Source: Sporosarcina aquimarina
GTDB lineage: Bacteria > Bacillota > Bacilli > Bacillales_A > Planococcaceae
Assembly: GCF_023715615.1 (NCBI RefSeq)
Contig: NZ_JAMBOM010000001.1
Location: 558,001 to 622,000, forward strand
Direction of reading: 5' to 3'
Length of the DNA: 64,000 nucleotides
Below the pieces are notes generated by a model. The model searched no databases, was not told the DNA's origin, and saw only the letters and a list, made by a program, of their open reading frames with translations. Made by a program: the position numbers and the translations under genes. Positions 17,480 to 26,231 of this stretch are shown here, piece by piece; position 1 is the first letter of the stretch; every line of letters begins with the position of its first letter.

Positions 17480-18850
17480 TCAGTTTGAGTTGGAAGTATT
17501 TACTTTTTTATTAATGAAGTACAAGACCCCTTCAATGATCAGGACAACTATCAAAGAAATTCCAAATAGAGGCATAATGAGTCCTAAAATCACCATTAAC
17601 ACAATAAACCCGATGGAAATCCCGCTCGTTGTTTTAGGAGGAGACGAAAGACTCCCTTTACGTTTTCTTGACAGCCACATTTTAAATCCGTAGAAAATTA
17701 GAGATAAAAACGCGAGACAGACAACTAAGTTAATGATTTTATTGGGCCATCCGAACAAGTGACCTTCATGCAATGGAATTCCCCATGTAAACCATTTTGC
17801 CAAAATTCCATAATCTTCATAACCCACTTTGGAAATTAAATCTCCACTGTATTGGTCGAAATAAGCAGTCATTTCTTCTGCAGGACTGACGTCTAATCCA
17901 GTGACACCGGTATTACTTCCTTTAGATACCGTGAATACTCCATGTTCCGAAAAAGGATACACAATAGAATACGGTTTTGAGATTCCAGCGTCTCTTGCTT
18001 TCCACAAGAGTTTTTCGACTAGAATGCCATCATTCCCCATATCCATTCCAGGCATTTTACCATGACCTCCATGATTCGCGTGTGGATCAGGCTTTTCGGA
18101 TTCAGGCGCTTCTTGTTTCCGAGTCGCCCATGGAATTTCGCTCATATCGGAAGTTGGCGGTTGTTGTTGGAGCAATGGCGTTCCGATGGTGGGGTGTTCT
18201 TGTGATGCTGTGTAGATAAAGTTCCCCATAAACGCAGACCAAGGAAGACCTGTGAAAATGATGAGAATCATTGGAATCGTAATGATTGTCCCGATGAGTG
18301 CATGGATCCTTTTAAGTTTTAAGCGAGGAGTCGGTTTCTTAGGTTTCGTTAGTGCACGACTTTTGAATGTCATATAAAGTCCAGTAAATAATAAGAAAAT
18401 TGCCCAGCATGCAGCTAATTCGACTAAGTAATTCACGATGGTTCCACCAACAAAGAGTGAACTATGGATGTTTCTCAGAATGTTTGCGTACGTATACTTT
18501 GGGTTTTGTGAGCCGACAATTTCGTTATGTTCATCTAAAAATACATACTTCTCTTCGCCGGAGTCAGAGGACAAAGTAAGTCTCGTATTATATGGTTCAT
18601 CCATAATCATAATCTTGGCTACTTCAAATCCTTCATTTTCATGCTTTACTAGAGAAATTCCTTCGTCAATTGTTAATTGATACGTTTCTTCACTGTTGCC
18701 AAAAAAGAAATCTTTGTATGCCACGTTTTCTACATTGTTATAAAACAAGTAACCAATCCCGCTCAGCGTCAGCGTAATGAGAAGTGGTGCCATGAACAAT
18801 GCACCGAAAAAGTGCCACCGCCAAAATCGATTATACATCCCTTTTTTCAT
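17480..18850 (-). CDS. PepSY-associated TM-helix protein with a His/Met-rich loop
   Basis: A 456-residue membrane protein of the PepSY-TM (PiuB-like) family. ATG 18850 follows GAGGAGGG. A first helix (about 12-35) is followed by an extracytoplasmic PepSY domain, then helices at about 138-160, 188-215, 365-388 and 410-440. Between helices 3 and 4 lies an outside-facing loop with HANHGGHGKMPGMDMG, a cluster of His and Met like those binding Cu or other soft metals, followed by a second PepSY-like segment (ISKVGYEDYG). WGIPLHEGHLFG is the family hallmark. Relatives are linked to iron or siderophore reduction. The metal is inferred, not shown. It has its own promoter region and ends at the shared terminator. 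Confidence 0.85.
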   Translation of the reverse strand: MKKGMYNRFWRWHFFGALFMAPLLITLTLSGIGYLFYNNVENVAYKDFFFGNSEETYQLTIDEGISLVKHENEGFEVAKIMIMDEPYNTRLTLSSDSGEEKYVFLDEHNEIVGSQNPKYTYANILRNIHSSLFVGGTIVNYLVELAACWAIFLLFTGLYMTFKSRALTKPKKPTPRLKLKRIHALIGTIITIPMILIIFTGLPWSAFMGNFIYTASQEHPTIGTPLLQQQPPTSDMSEIPWATRKQEAPESEKPDPHANHGGHGKMPGMDMGNDGILVEKLLWKARDAGISKPYSIVYPFSEHGVFTVSKGSNTGVTGLDVSPAEEMTAYFDQYSGDLISKVGYEDYGILAKWFTWGIPLHEGHLFGWPNKIINLVVCLAFLSLIFYGFKMWLSRKRKGSLSSPPKTTSGISIGFIVLMVILGLIMPLFGISLIVVLIIEGVLYFINKKVNTSNSN

Positions 18851-19195
18851 CTCGTTCCCTCCTCTCTCATTTTGTTATCATTTTAGAAGCTAACGCATCC
18901 ATTTACTATTCAATCCACTATTTTCAGCCTTATGATAGGCTGTCCAAAAGTGTTTGAGAAAAAACGTATGATTGCTTCTGCAATAGACACCTAGACGTTT
19001 ATAACATTCAATTGTGAACTAAAAAAGAACAGATACAAAAAAATTCAAATTTTTTCTCCTAACAAAATATGTAGGATAGTCCGCTTTTTGTGTGGACTTT
19101 CTTTAGTAAAGTATTATGATTGAATTAATGGAAATATATCACAATTACTAGAGTCGTGAACAAAATCGTTTTGCAATAGAAAGAGGGGGAGTATT
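18851..19195. other. Divergent intergenic region
   Basis: No gene seen. A -10-like TATTAT lies near 19112 ahead of the NERD gene. I looked for a Fur box ahead of the PepSY-TM gene and found none convincing. Confidence 0.35.
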
Positions 19196-20107
19196 ATGTC
19201 TGGGTTTTATGAAGGGATATTAACTGGTATATGGATGTATACCAAGTCACCGTTATTTTATGTGTTAATTGGCCTACTGCTTTTACGAGTCGTGTATCGG
19301 ATCAAACGTCCCGCTATCCGAGGGGCGGTAGGTGAGTGGCAGGTGAATCGAAAACTCGCAAAGCTTGGTGACGAATATCGTATTTTTTCAGACATATATG
19401 TACCAAATGGGGAGGGGGGATACACTCAAGTGGATCACATCGTGCTATCGCATTACGGAGTGTTTGTCATTGAGACGAAGCACTACAGCGGTTGGATATA
19501 CGGTAGTGAACGACAGAAAAATTGGACGCAAGTGATTTACAAGCGCAAGGAACGTATGTACAATCCGATTTGGCAAAACTACGGACATATACAGTCACTC
19601 AAAGGTTATTTACATAAGGAAGAATTGGAAGTACATTCAATCATTTCGTTTTCAAGTGATGCAACTTTCAAATTTAAGGAGCCATTTGAAACTGCAGATG
19701 TTATTCAAATTCATGAGCTGAATCATGTCATTAAAACCTATCACGAAACCGTGTTTACCGAAATAGAACTCAGTCACATGAACCAGTCGCTTGAAAAATT
19801 GCGGATGACTGATAAACAAGAAAAACGGAAAGTGAAGAAGGAACATCTCCAGTCTGTTAAAAGCAAGAAGAGAGAACAGAAGCCGCGACAAATAGTTACT
19901 GCAAAGTCAAAGCAGAAGAAGGATAGAATCAATGAACTCAATCAGGTAAAGATTAAGAAACAAGTAAATCTGAGGAACTCAACAGAAACGTTGGGCAGTT
20001 GTCCACGTTGTGCGAGTGAACTCGTACAACGCAAAGGCAGGTTTGGAGAATTCACGGGCTGTAGTGCATATCCTAAGTGTCGATTTACTTTGAAAACTGA
20101 AGCGTGA
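19196..20107 (+). CDS. NERD-domain protein with C-terminal topoisomerase-type zinc finger
   Basis: A 303-residue protein. ATG 19196 follows GAGGGGGAG. An N-terminal membrane helix (about 18-35) is followed by a NERD nuclease-related domain (about 40-150) with GAVGEWQV, the Asp of QVDHIVLSHYG and the ETKHYSGWIYG motif expected of the PD-(D/E)XK-like core. A basic, Lys/Gln-rich linker (about 200-260) leads to a C4 zinc ribbon of the topoisomerase I type: CPRC, then CSAYPKC (about 268-295). Membrane tether, nuclease-like fold and DNA-binding finger suggest nucleic-acid processing at the membrane. The function is not established for the family. Confidence 0.88.
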   Translation: MSGFYEGILTGIWMYTKSPLFYVLIGLLLLRVVYRIKRPAIRGAVGEWQVNRKLAKLGDEYRIFSDIYVPNGEGGYTQVDHIVLSHYGVFVIETKHYSGWIYGSERQKNWTQVIYKRKERMYNPIWQNYGHIQSLKGYLHKEELEVHSIISFSSDATFKFKEPFETADVIQIHELNHVIKTYHETVFTEIELSHMNQSLEKLRMTDKQEKRKVKKEHLQSVKSKKREQKPRQIVTAKSKQKKDRINELNQVKIKKQVNLRNSTETLGSCPRCASELVQRKGRFGEFTGCSAYPKCRFTLKTEA

Positions 20108-20200
20108 TCAAGGTGAGTTCTTCTGCTTAAGAATTTCATCTATGGTATCTGTAACATTTATTGTATTAACGAGTCTACTCCAACAAAGGGGGAGTTACCA

Positions 20201-20593
20201 ATGAGACTTCTTGTAGTTGGAATTGTATTTAGTGTTCTAGTTTTAACGAGCTGCACCTCGGAATCAGGGACAATCACTGAATCCTCTAGCAAACCTCCAG
20301 ACGCAGGTGAGACGTTAAGACTTGACCCAGATGCTGACATCTTTCAATGGGAAGGTTCTATCTACAAGGCAGACGTAGATTGGGTCCAAGAATTGGAGCT
20401 TACTAAGAATGAATTGCTTGGTGAAATTGCTGAAAATGCTGAAAATGCCCAAAACCCAAAAGACTTTCAAGATGGTACAGCTTCAAAGTTACCTATTGGT
20501 TCCATGATCTATTCAACGAATGAAGGTGGATTGTACCTACTCGCCGAAGTGGAAGGGGAATTGCAGAAGTATTTGCTGCTAGCTGAAGGCTAG
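20201..20593 (+). CDS. Small lipoprotein of unknown function
   Basis: 130 residues. ATG 20201 follows AAAGGGGGAG. The signal ends at lipobox LTSC (Cys18), giving a lipidated protein facing outward. After a Ser/Thr-rich spacer the mature domain contains FQWEGSIYKADVDWV and ends with GSMIYSTNEGGLYLLAEVEGELQKYL, a small beta-rich fold. No family recognised with certainty. Confidence 0.8.
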   Translation: MRLLVVGIVFSVLVLTSCTSESGTITESSSKPPDAGETLRLDPDADIFQWEGSIYKADVDWVQELELTKNELLGEIAENAENAQNPKDFQDGTASKLPIGSMIYSTNEGGLYLLAEVEGELQKYLLLAEG

Positions 20594-20639
20594 ATTTATC
20601 CGTTTTAATTCGCTAATTTCAAGGAAAGAAGGATTTCTG

Positions 20640-21179
20640 ATGAAAAAACATTCAATTGAGCTTCGCGAATTGATGGAAGAAGATAAGTATTTATTATTGA
20701 AATGGCTAACAGATCCACAAGTGCTTCGATATTATGAAGGACGTGATAATTCTTTTACTCTGTCAAAAGTTAAAGCATCCTTCTTTGATGAAAATCTGGA
20801 GGAAACGAGATGTATCATTATTTACGAGGATACCCCGATTGGGTACATTCAGTTTTACCCAATTGGGGAGGAAGAAAGGGAACTCTATGGTTATAGAAAC
20901 CTAGAGGATGCCATCTTTGGAATGGATCAGTTCATTGGAGAGACTGAGTTTTGGGACAGAGGGCTTGGAACGGACCTCGTTAACTTAACGGTTGAGAGGA
21001 TAATTCGGGAAAAACAAGCAACCCGTATCGTGTTGGATCCTCAGACGTGGAATGAACGGGCGATTCGTTGCTATGAAAAGTGTGGTTTTCAAAAAGTGAA
21101 ATTGCTACCTGAGCGCGAGTGGCACGAAGGGCAATATAGAGATTGCTGGCTGATGGAGTATGTGGTAGACGGTGAATGA
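20640..21179 (+). CDS. GNAT N-acetyltransferase resembling AAC(6')-type enzymes
   Basis: 179 residues; ATG 20640 behind AGAAGGA. The GNAT core contains DQFIGETEFWDRGLGTDLV (acetyl-CoA-binding region) and LDPQTWNERAIRCYEKCGFQKV. The combination of DQFIG, WxRGxGT and DPxxxNxRAIRCYEKCGF is shared with the aminoglycoside 6'-N-acetyltransferase branch of GNAT proteins. Chromosomal relatives often have other or unknown substrates, so drug resistance should not be assumed. It is one of several small same-strand genes with separate ribosome sites. Confidence 0.82.
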   Translation: MKKHSIELRELMEEDKYLLLKWLTDPQVLRYYEGRDNSFTLSKVKASFFDENLEETRCIIIYEDTPIGYIQFYPIGEEERELYGYRNLEDAIFGMDQFIGETEFWDRGLGTDLVNLTVERIIREKQATRIVLDPQTWNERAIRCYEKCGFQKVKLLPEREWHEGQYRDCWLMEYVVDGE

Positions 21180-21234
21180 TGCCGTCAGCAAGATTATCAA
21201 GAAGTCCTAACTGGCATTTTAAGGAGGAGAATCA

Positions 21235-21699
21235 TTGGATTACATACAAAATATGCGCAAGTTGATTGGACACGAAACGCTCTTTACTGTTGGATGCGGA
21301 GTGATGATTGTTCAGAATGACCTACTTTTATTACAGCATCGGTCTGATGAAGACAGCTGGTGTATTCCTGGGGGCGTCATGGAGCTGGGAGAAACGTTTG
21401 AGGAGACTGCAAAACGTGAAGCGCTTGAAGAAACGGGATTGTCTGTCGATCAGCTGGAGTTATTTGGTATCTATTCGGGAGAAGATTGCTATGCCGAATA
21501 CAGGAATGGAGACCAAGTCTATAGTGTCCAGGTGATTTTTAGTGCCCATTCAATTTCGGGTGTATTGCTTCAAAAAGGTGAGGAAAGTAGGAAACATCGT
21601 TTCTTTGCTCCAAATAATTTACCTGATAACCTAAACTTGAGACAGAAATCTTTTATCTTAGACTGGGCTAGAGGGGCAAAGCTACCAGTTATCCGGTAA
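21235..21699 (+). CDS. Nudix hydrolase
   Basis: 154 residues; TTG 21235 follows AAGGAGGAG. The Nudix box is complete: GGVMELGETFEETAKREALEETGL spans about residues 45-68 with the required Gly, Glu, REALEE and Gly positions. The protein hydrolyses a nucleoside diphosphate linked to some other group; the substrate is unknown. It lies 55 bp after the acetyltransferase gene. Confidence 0.88.
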   Translation: MDYIQNMRKLIGHETLFTVGCGVMIVQNDLLLLQHRSDEDSWCIPGGVMELGETFEETAKREALEETGLSVDQLELFGIYSGEDCYAEYRNGDQVYSVQVIFSAHSISGVLLQKGEESRKHRFFAPNNLPDNLNLRQKSFILDWARGAKLPVIR

Positions 21700-21786
21700 C
21701 TATTCTTTCATTTTAACTGCCTTTAAGGTTTCAACCGTCTTCCGCGAGGGCAGTTGAATAAGAAACGCTTAAAAAGGATGACACGT

Positions 21787-22344
21787 ATGAACATTTATAC
21801 GATCGGACACTATTCACACACGAAAGAAGAATTCATTAGTCTCTTGAAACAAGCTAGGATTGAAAAACTCGTTGATGTACGGGCGTTCCCAGGCAGTCGG
21901 AAATTCCCATGGTTCGCGAAAGATAAAATGGCCGAATGGTTACATGAATCGGGAATCGACTATACACATATTGAAGAACTTGGCGGCAGACGACAGTCAT
22001 CCCAACTTGTCTCTCCTTTGTTAAATGAGGGGTGGCAAAACCAATCCTTTCACAACTACGCTGATTATACATTGTCGAATTGCTATCGAGATGGTTTAAA
22101 GAGATTGACTGACATTGCTTCTGAAAAACGTACAGCGTATTGCTGCTCGGAAAGACATCCCGCACGCTGTCATCGGTTGATTATTAGTAACTGGCTTGTG
22201 GTTCATGATTGGGATGTATTTCATATTGTTCCGAAAAGCGATGGTACAGGAGAGTTGGTTCCCCATATACTAGGAAAGTGGGGAGCAATGCCGATTGTCG
22301 AGGAGGATAAAACGGTAGTCTATCCAGATGTAACTAATTACTAA
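21787..22344 (+). CDS. DUF488-family protein
   Basis: 185 residues. The ATG at 21787 is chosen over upstream in-frame codons because AAGGATG lies at the right distance. The DUF488 hallmarks are IYTIGHYSHTKEEF at the N-terminus, the LVDVRAFPGSRKFPWF motif, and YCCSERHPARCHR near residue 125, a conserved Cys/His cluster. The biochemical role of the family is unknown. A terminator follows. Confidence 0.85.
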   Translation: MNIYTIGHYSHTKEEFISLLKQARIEKLVDVRAFPGSRKFPWFAKDKMAEWLHESGIDYTHIEELGGRRQSSQLVSPLLNEGWQNQSFHNYADYTLSNCYRDGLKRLTDIASEKRTAYCCSERHPARCHRLIISNWLVVHDWDVFHIVPKSDGTGELVPHILGKWGAMPIVEEDKTVVYPDVTNY

Positions 22345-22371
22345 CTGTTGAAAGAAAACTATTTATCTCTA

Positions 22372-22400
22372 ACAGTCTTTCACGAAGACTGTGTTTTTTT
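22372..22400 (+). terminator. Terminator of the DUF488 gene
   Basis: Stem ACAGTCTT / AAGACTGT with a 5-nt loop (CACG plus flank), then GTTTTTTT, 28 bp after the stop codon. Confidence 0.8.
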
Positions 22401-22595
22401 GCGTGCCCAAATACCTAGATTATTTTTTTTCTGAAAAATAGAACTTCCCGCTCACACGAAAACTATGAATACTCCTACAAAGACGCATAGTCGCTATTAC
22501 ACGGGAGTGGTACTCTTGAATTGAAACTAGGATTCTTAAAATAGTTAGCTAGTTTATCTATTGTGAGAATTCATTCCAACGAGGAGTGTGAGGCA

Positions 22596-25500
22596 ATGCA
22601 CGGTCGAACGGGGAAGAAATGGTTGAACTCATTAATGGCAACAACGCTTGTGGCGGGTTTGGTAGCTCCAGCTGTTCCGGTGTATGCAGTAGAATCACCG
22701 GCTGTAAAAGCAACCGATTTACTCATTTCTGAATATGTGGAAGGGTCTGGATTCAATAAGGCGATTGAACTGTACAACGGGACAGGTGCTGCAATTGACT
22801 TGAGTGGCTATTCTGTTGAACTCTATGCAAATGGAGCGGTTGCGCCGACGAATAAACAGGAATTGACGGGTACACTCGAAGATGGAAAAACGTATGTTAT
22901 TGTGCATAACCAAGCTTCAGCCGATCTTAAAGCCAAGGCCGATATGGAAATTGGGAGTGTAACAAATTTTAATGGCGATGATGCCATCGTGTTGAAAAAA
23001 GGGAACACTGCAATCGACTCCTTTGGACAAGTCGGTGCTCGAGATAATTGGGGGACGGATGTAACACTCGTTCGAAATACGGACGTTACAAAAGGTGATG
23101 GAGTCATTGATGATCCATTTGACCGAACGAAAGAGTGGACGGTTTATCCGAAAGATACGTTTTCGAATTTAGGTTCCCATGTATTGGATGGATCAGGTTC
23201 AACGGATCCCGAAGAGCCTGAAGTACCTGTAGAAGTTGTGTCCATAAAAGATGCACGTGCATTGCCAGCTGGAGAAAAAACGACAGTAAAAGGGATTGTC
23301 GCGGCAAAGCTAAAAAATACAATTTCAATTCAAGATGAAACTGGAGGCATCGCTGTTCGTCCAACGAGTTTAGACGTAAATGTTGGGGATGAAGTGACGG
23401 TGACTGGGAAGATTGTTGACTATCGAGGATTATTACAATTGGACGAAGCTGCAGTTGTTGAAAAGGTTAAGGGGACAGAGCTGACTGCAAAAACAGTAAC
23501 AGGAGCAGCGATCGGTGAAGAGGTTGAATCACAACTTGTCACAGTGAATAATGTGACGCTTTCTGATAAAGAAGCAGGTCCAGGTTGGGCAAACTTCATT
23601 GCTACAGATGGTACTGAATTTACGGTTCGCGATGAAAAAGACAGCCTTGGATTGCAAGCAGGTATGACGTATGACTCGATTACAGGTATTGTTCAGCAAT
23701 TTGACGATGTCTATCAGGTGATTCCACGTGGTCCAACAGATGTTATTGCAGATTCCACAGTGGTCCAGCCAGTTGTTGCTAATCCAGGAAGCGGAACATT
23801 TGTTGAAAGTGTGGACGTGACGTTGACATCTGGAACAGTCGATGCAGAAATTTTATACACACTGGATGGCACAGATCCGATAAAGAATGGCGCAACGTAT
23901 GCAAACCCGTTGAAGATTACCGATAACGTTCAGTTGAAAGCTGTAGCTAAAACGGATGATGGACGGATAAGTGCTGTTCAAACGTTTGACTATACAATTA
24001 CAGATGCACTGCAAATCCATGACATTCAAGGGGCTGGCCATGAGTCACCATTTGTAGGACAAGTCGTTGATGGTGTGCAAGGGATTGTTACGTATAAATA
24101 CGAACTGCAAGGATCGACGTATTATCACATTCAAACGCCAGATAATAAGCGTGATGGCGATTTGAACACTTCAGAAGCGGTTGTTTTATACAGTGGACGT
24201 GATGCATGGAACTTGAAGAAAGGTGATCTCGTTTCCGTCAGTGGACAAGTGAGTGAGTATGCGATTGACGGTTACTCCGATCGTCAGCAGACCGATTTGA
24301 AAACGACGCAAATTAACGTTCGTGAAGATCGTGGTGGTGTGGTAACGGTTGTAGACAGCAATGTTGAACTTCCTACGCCATTTGTTATCGATGAATCAAA
24401 TTTACCTAAAGAACAAATTCTCAGTGAAGGTTTAAAAGAATTTGATCCGGTTAAATATGCAGGCGATTTCTGGGAAAGTCGTGAAGCGATGCTCGTTGAA
24501 GTAGGCAATGTGAAAGCAGTTGGACCCCAACAGCATGGTGATTTGGCAACTGTGTTAGCGTCTCGTAAAACAGATACGAAAAACGGAGGCGTGCTATTGA
24601 AGAAAGACGCTCCAAATGCAGACTTGGTCCAATTCCGATTAGAGCCGAATGGCGCTGCACGTGACTTTGAAGTCGCGACAGGTGACCAGTTTAAAGGACC
24701 TATCGTTGGAGTGGTCGGATATTCATTCCAAAACTATAAGATTTATGTGGGACTGGAAGATATGCAGGCGAAGTTTGTAAAGGGTAAAGCAGTTCCAGAA
24801 AAAACAACGATTGTGAAGGACAACGAAAAATTAACCATAGCATCGTACAACTTAGAGAACTTCTCAAACAATATGAAAACGACTTCTGCGGATAAAGCGA
24901 AGAAGCTAGCGCGTGCTTTCGCTGTGGACATGCAAAGTCCTGATATTGTTGGTGTTACTGAAGTTCAAGACAATAACGGTCCTGATGCGGGCGGACCCGA
25001 AGCCAATCAAAGTTACGAACGTCTGATTCAAGCAATTGTAGATGCGGGCGGAGTGAAGTATGAGTATGTCAACATCGATCCCTTGAATAACCAAGATGGT
25101 GGACAGCCGAATGCCAATATCCGTGTAGGATTCTTGTATAATCCTGATCGCGTTTCAATGAAAACAGGAGCACCTCACGGGGATGCAGTGACAGCGGTTG
25201 GGTACGAAAATGGTGGTTTGACGGTGAATCCAGGAAGGATTGATCCGACAAATGCAGCGTTCAATAGTAGCCGAAAGCCTCTTGCAGCAGAATTTACGTT
25301 CCAAGGTGAAGATGTCATCGTCATTGCAAACCACTGGAATTCGAAAGGTGGAGACACACCATTGTTTGGAGCAGTACAGCCACCTGTGTATAAGAGTGAG
25401 ATTCAGCGTAAACAGATTGCACAAATTGTGTATAACTTCATTGAAGATGTGAAGTCGAAAAACCCTGATGCAAATGTTGTGTCTCTGGGAGATTTCAACG

Positions 25501-26186
25501 ACTTCCAATTTACAGATGCGCTCAAGATTCACGAAGGTGAACTCATGACGAATCTTGTGAATAAAGTCGAAGAATCGGATCGCTATTCGTACGTTTATCA
25601 AGGAAATTCTCAAGTGCTTGACCATGTACTCGTATCGAACAATCTAGCAGATGCTTCTGAAATCGATATGTTGCATATCAATGCAGATTATACAGACATG
25701 GCGGGCCGCGCAAGTGACCATGATCCAATCTTAGTGCAACTAGCGCTGAAAACAAAGAGCGATCCTGATCCATTTGAGTGGGAGAAGGTTCCAGTTACAA
25801 AGTATTACTTCTTATTGAACTATAAGAAGCCAAGTTTAACGGTCGATGCGAAAGGATCTTCCATTACAATGGATTATCGCTCGCGCGTATCGAATGGCAT
25901 TACGTTAACTGGCCAGTATGCAATTTTAAGCGGGCTGGGCTTTGCCAATAACAAACTGATTTTGAAACCTTCTGAAAAAGGCTTAACTGTCGATACAAAG
26001 TGGACAGTTCAAGGAAATGTCGTTGTGGATGGGACAAATCCACTTCGAATCTTTGGAGCCGAGAATGTTATGAAGATTAGTTATGTGAACGGTGCAAGTG
26101 CTGAAAATGTTGAGTTTTATGACCGTTTTGGTCGCAAACTTACTAAGCCTGGCATTCAATGGCCATGGAATGGTGTGGCGAGCTGA
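22596..26186 (+). CDS. Large secreted endonuclease/exonuclease (ExeM/YhcR-like, lamin-tail + EEP domains)
   Basis: A 1196-residue exported nuclease. ATG 22596 lies 9 nt after GAGGAG. A signal peptide ends near VYA-VESP (about residue 33). Domains in order: lamin-tail domain (about 40-160, ATDLLISEYVEGSGFNKAIELYNG), OB-type nucleic-acid-binding domain (about 200-370), a chitobiase/hexosaminidase C-terminal-like beta-domain (about 385-475, ILYTLDGTDP), a further OB-like region (about 480-745), and an endonuclease/exonuclease/phosphatase domain (about 750-1065). That domain has ASYNLENF, the metal Glu in VTEVQD, NHWNSKGGD, LGDFNDF and the catalytic SDHDPI. A C-terminal beta domain follows, without LPXTG or SLH. 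It should degrade extracellular DNA. Nucleotidases encoded 2-7 kb downstream could use its products. Confidence 0.92.
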   Translation: MHGRTGKKWLNSLMATTLVAGLVAPAVPVYAVESPAVKATDLLISEYVEGSGFNKAIELYNGTGAAIDLSGYSVELYANGAVAPTNKQELTGTLEDGKTYVIVHNQASADLKAKADMEIGSVTNFNGDDAIVLKKGNTAIDSFGQVGARDNWGTDVTLVRNTDVTKGDGVIDDPFDRTKEWTVYPKDTFSNLGSHVLDGSGSTDPEEPEVPVEVVSIKDARALPAGEKTTVKGIVAAKLKNTISIQDETGGIAVRPTSLDVNVGDEVTVTGKIVDYRGLLQLDEAAVVEKVKGTELTAKTVTGAAIGEEVESQLVTVNNVTLSDKEAGPGWANFIATDGTEFTVRDEKDSLGLQAGMTYDSITGIVQQFDDVYQVIPRGPTDVIADSTVVQPVVANPGSGTFVESVDVTLTSGTVDAEILYTLDGTDPIKNGATYANPLKITDNVQLKAVAKTDDGRISAVQTFDYTITDALQIHDIQGAGHESPFVGQVVDGVQGIVTYKYELQGSTYYHIQTPDNKRDGDLNTSEAVVLYSGRDAWNLKKGDLVSVSGQVSEYAIDGYSDRQQTDLKTTQINVREDRGGVVTVVDSNVELPTPFVIDESNLPKEQILSEGLKEFDPVKYAGDFWESREAMLVEVGNVKAVGPQQHGDLATVLASRKTDTKNGGVLLKKDAPNADLVQFRLEPNGAARDFEVATGDQFKGPIVGVVGYSFQNYKIYVGLEDMQAKFVKGKAVPEKTTIVKDNEKLTIASYNLENFSNNMKTTSADKAKKLARAFAVDMQSPDIVGVTEVQDNNGPDAGGPEANQSYERLIQAIVDAGGVKYEYVNIDPLNNQDGGQPNANIRVGFLYNPDRVSMKTGAPHGDAVTAVGYENGGLTVNPGRIDPTNAAFNSSRKPLAAEFTFQGEDVIVIANHWNSKGGDTPLFGAVQPPVYKSEIQRKQIAQIVYNFIEDVKSKNPDANVVSLGDFNDFQFTDALKIHEGELMTNLVNKVEESDRYSYVYQGNSQVLDHVLVSNNLADASEIDMLHINADYTDMAGRASDHDPILVQLALKTKSDPDPFEWEKVPVTKYYFLLNYKKPSLTVDAKGSSITMDYRSRVSNGITLTGQYAILSGLGFANNKLILKPSEKGLTVDTKWTVQGNVVVDGTNPLRIFGAENVMKISYVNGASAENVEFYDRFGRKLTKPGIQWPWNGVAS

Positions 26187-26201
26187 ATAGGTTTTGAGGA
26201 G

Positions 26202-26231
26202 AGGACGACGCCCCTGGGTGTCGTCCTTTTG
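26202..26231 (+). terminator. Terminator of the nuclease gene
   Basis: Perfect 12-bp stem AGGACGACGCCC / GGGTGTCGTCCT with a 2-nt gap, then TTTT, 15 bp after the nuclease stop codon. Confidence 0.8.

Noticed and set aside
18851..18920. Fur box ahead of the PepSY-TM gene
   Set aside because: The best stretch shares only one half of the TGATAAT inverted repeat.
25155..25625. A 156-codon frame antisense to the nuclease gene
   Set aside because: It lies opposite the conserved EEP nuclease domain and has no start signal.
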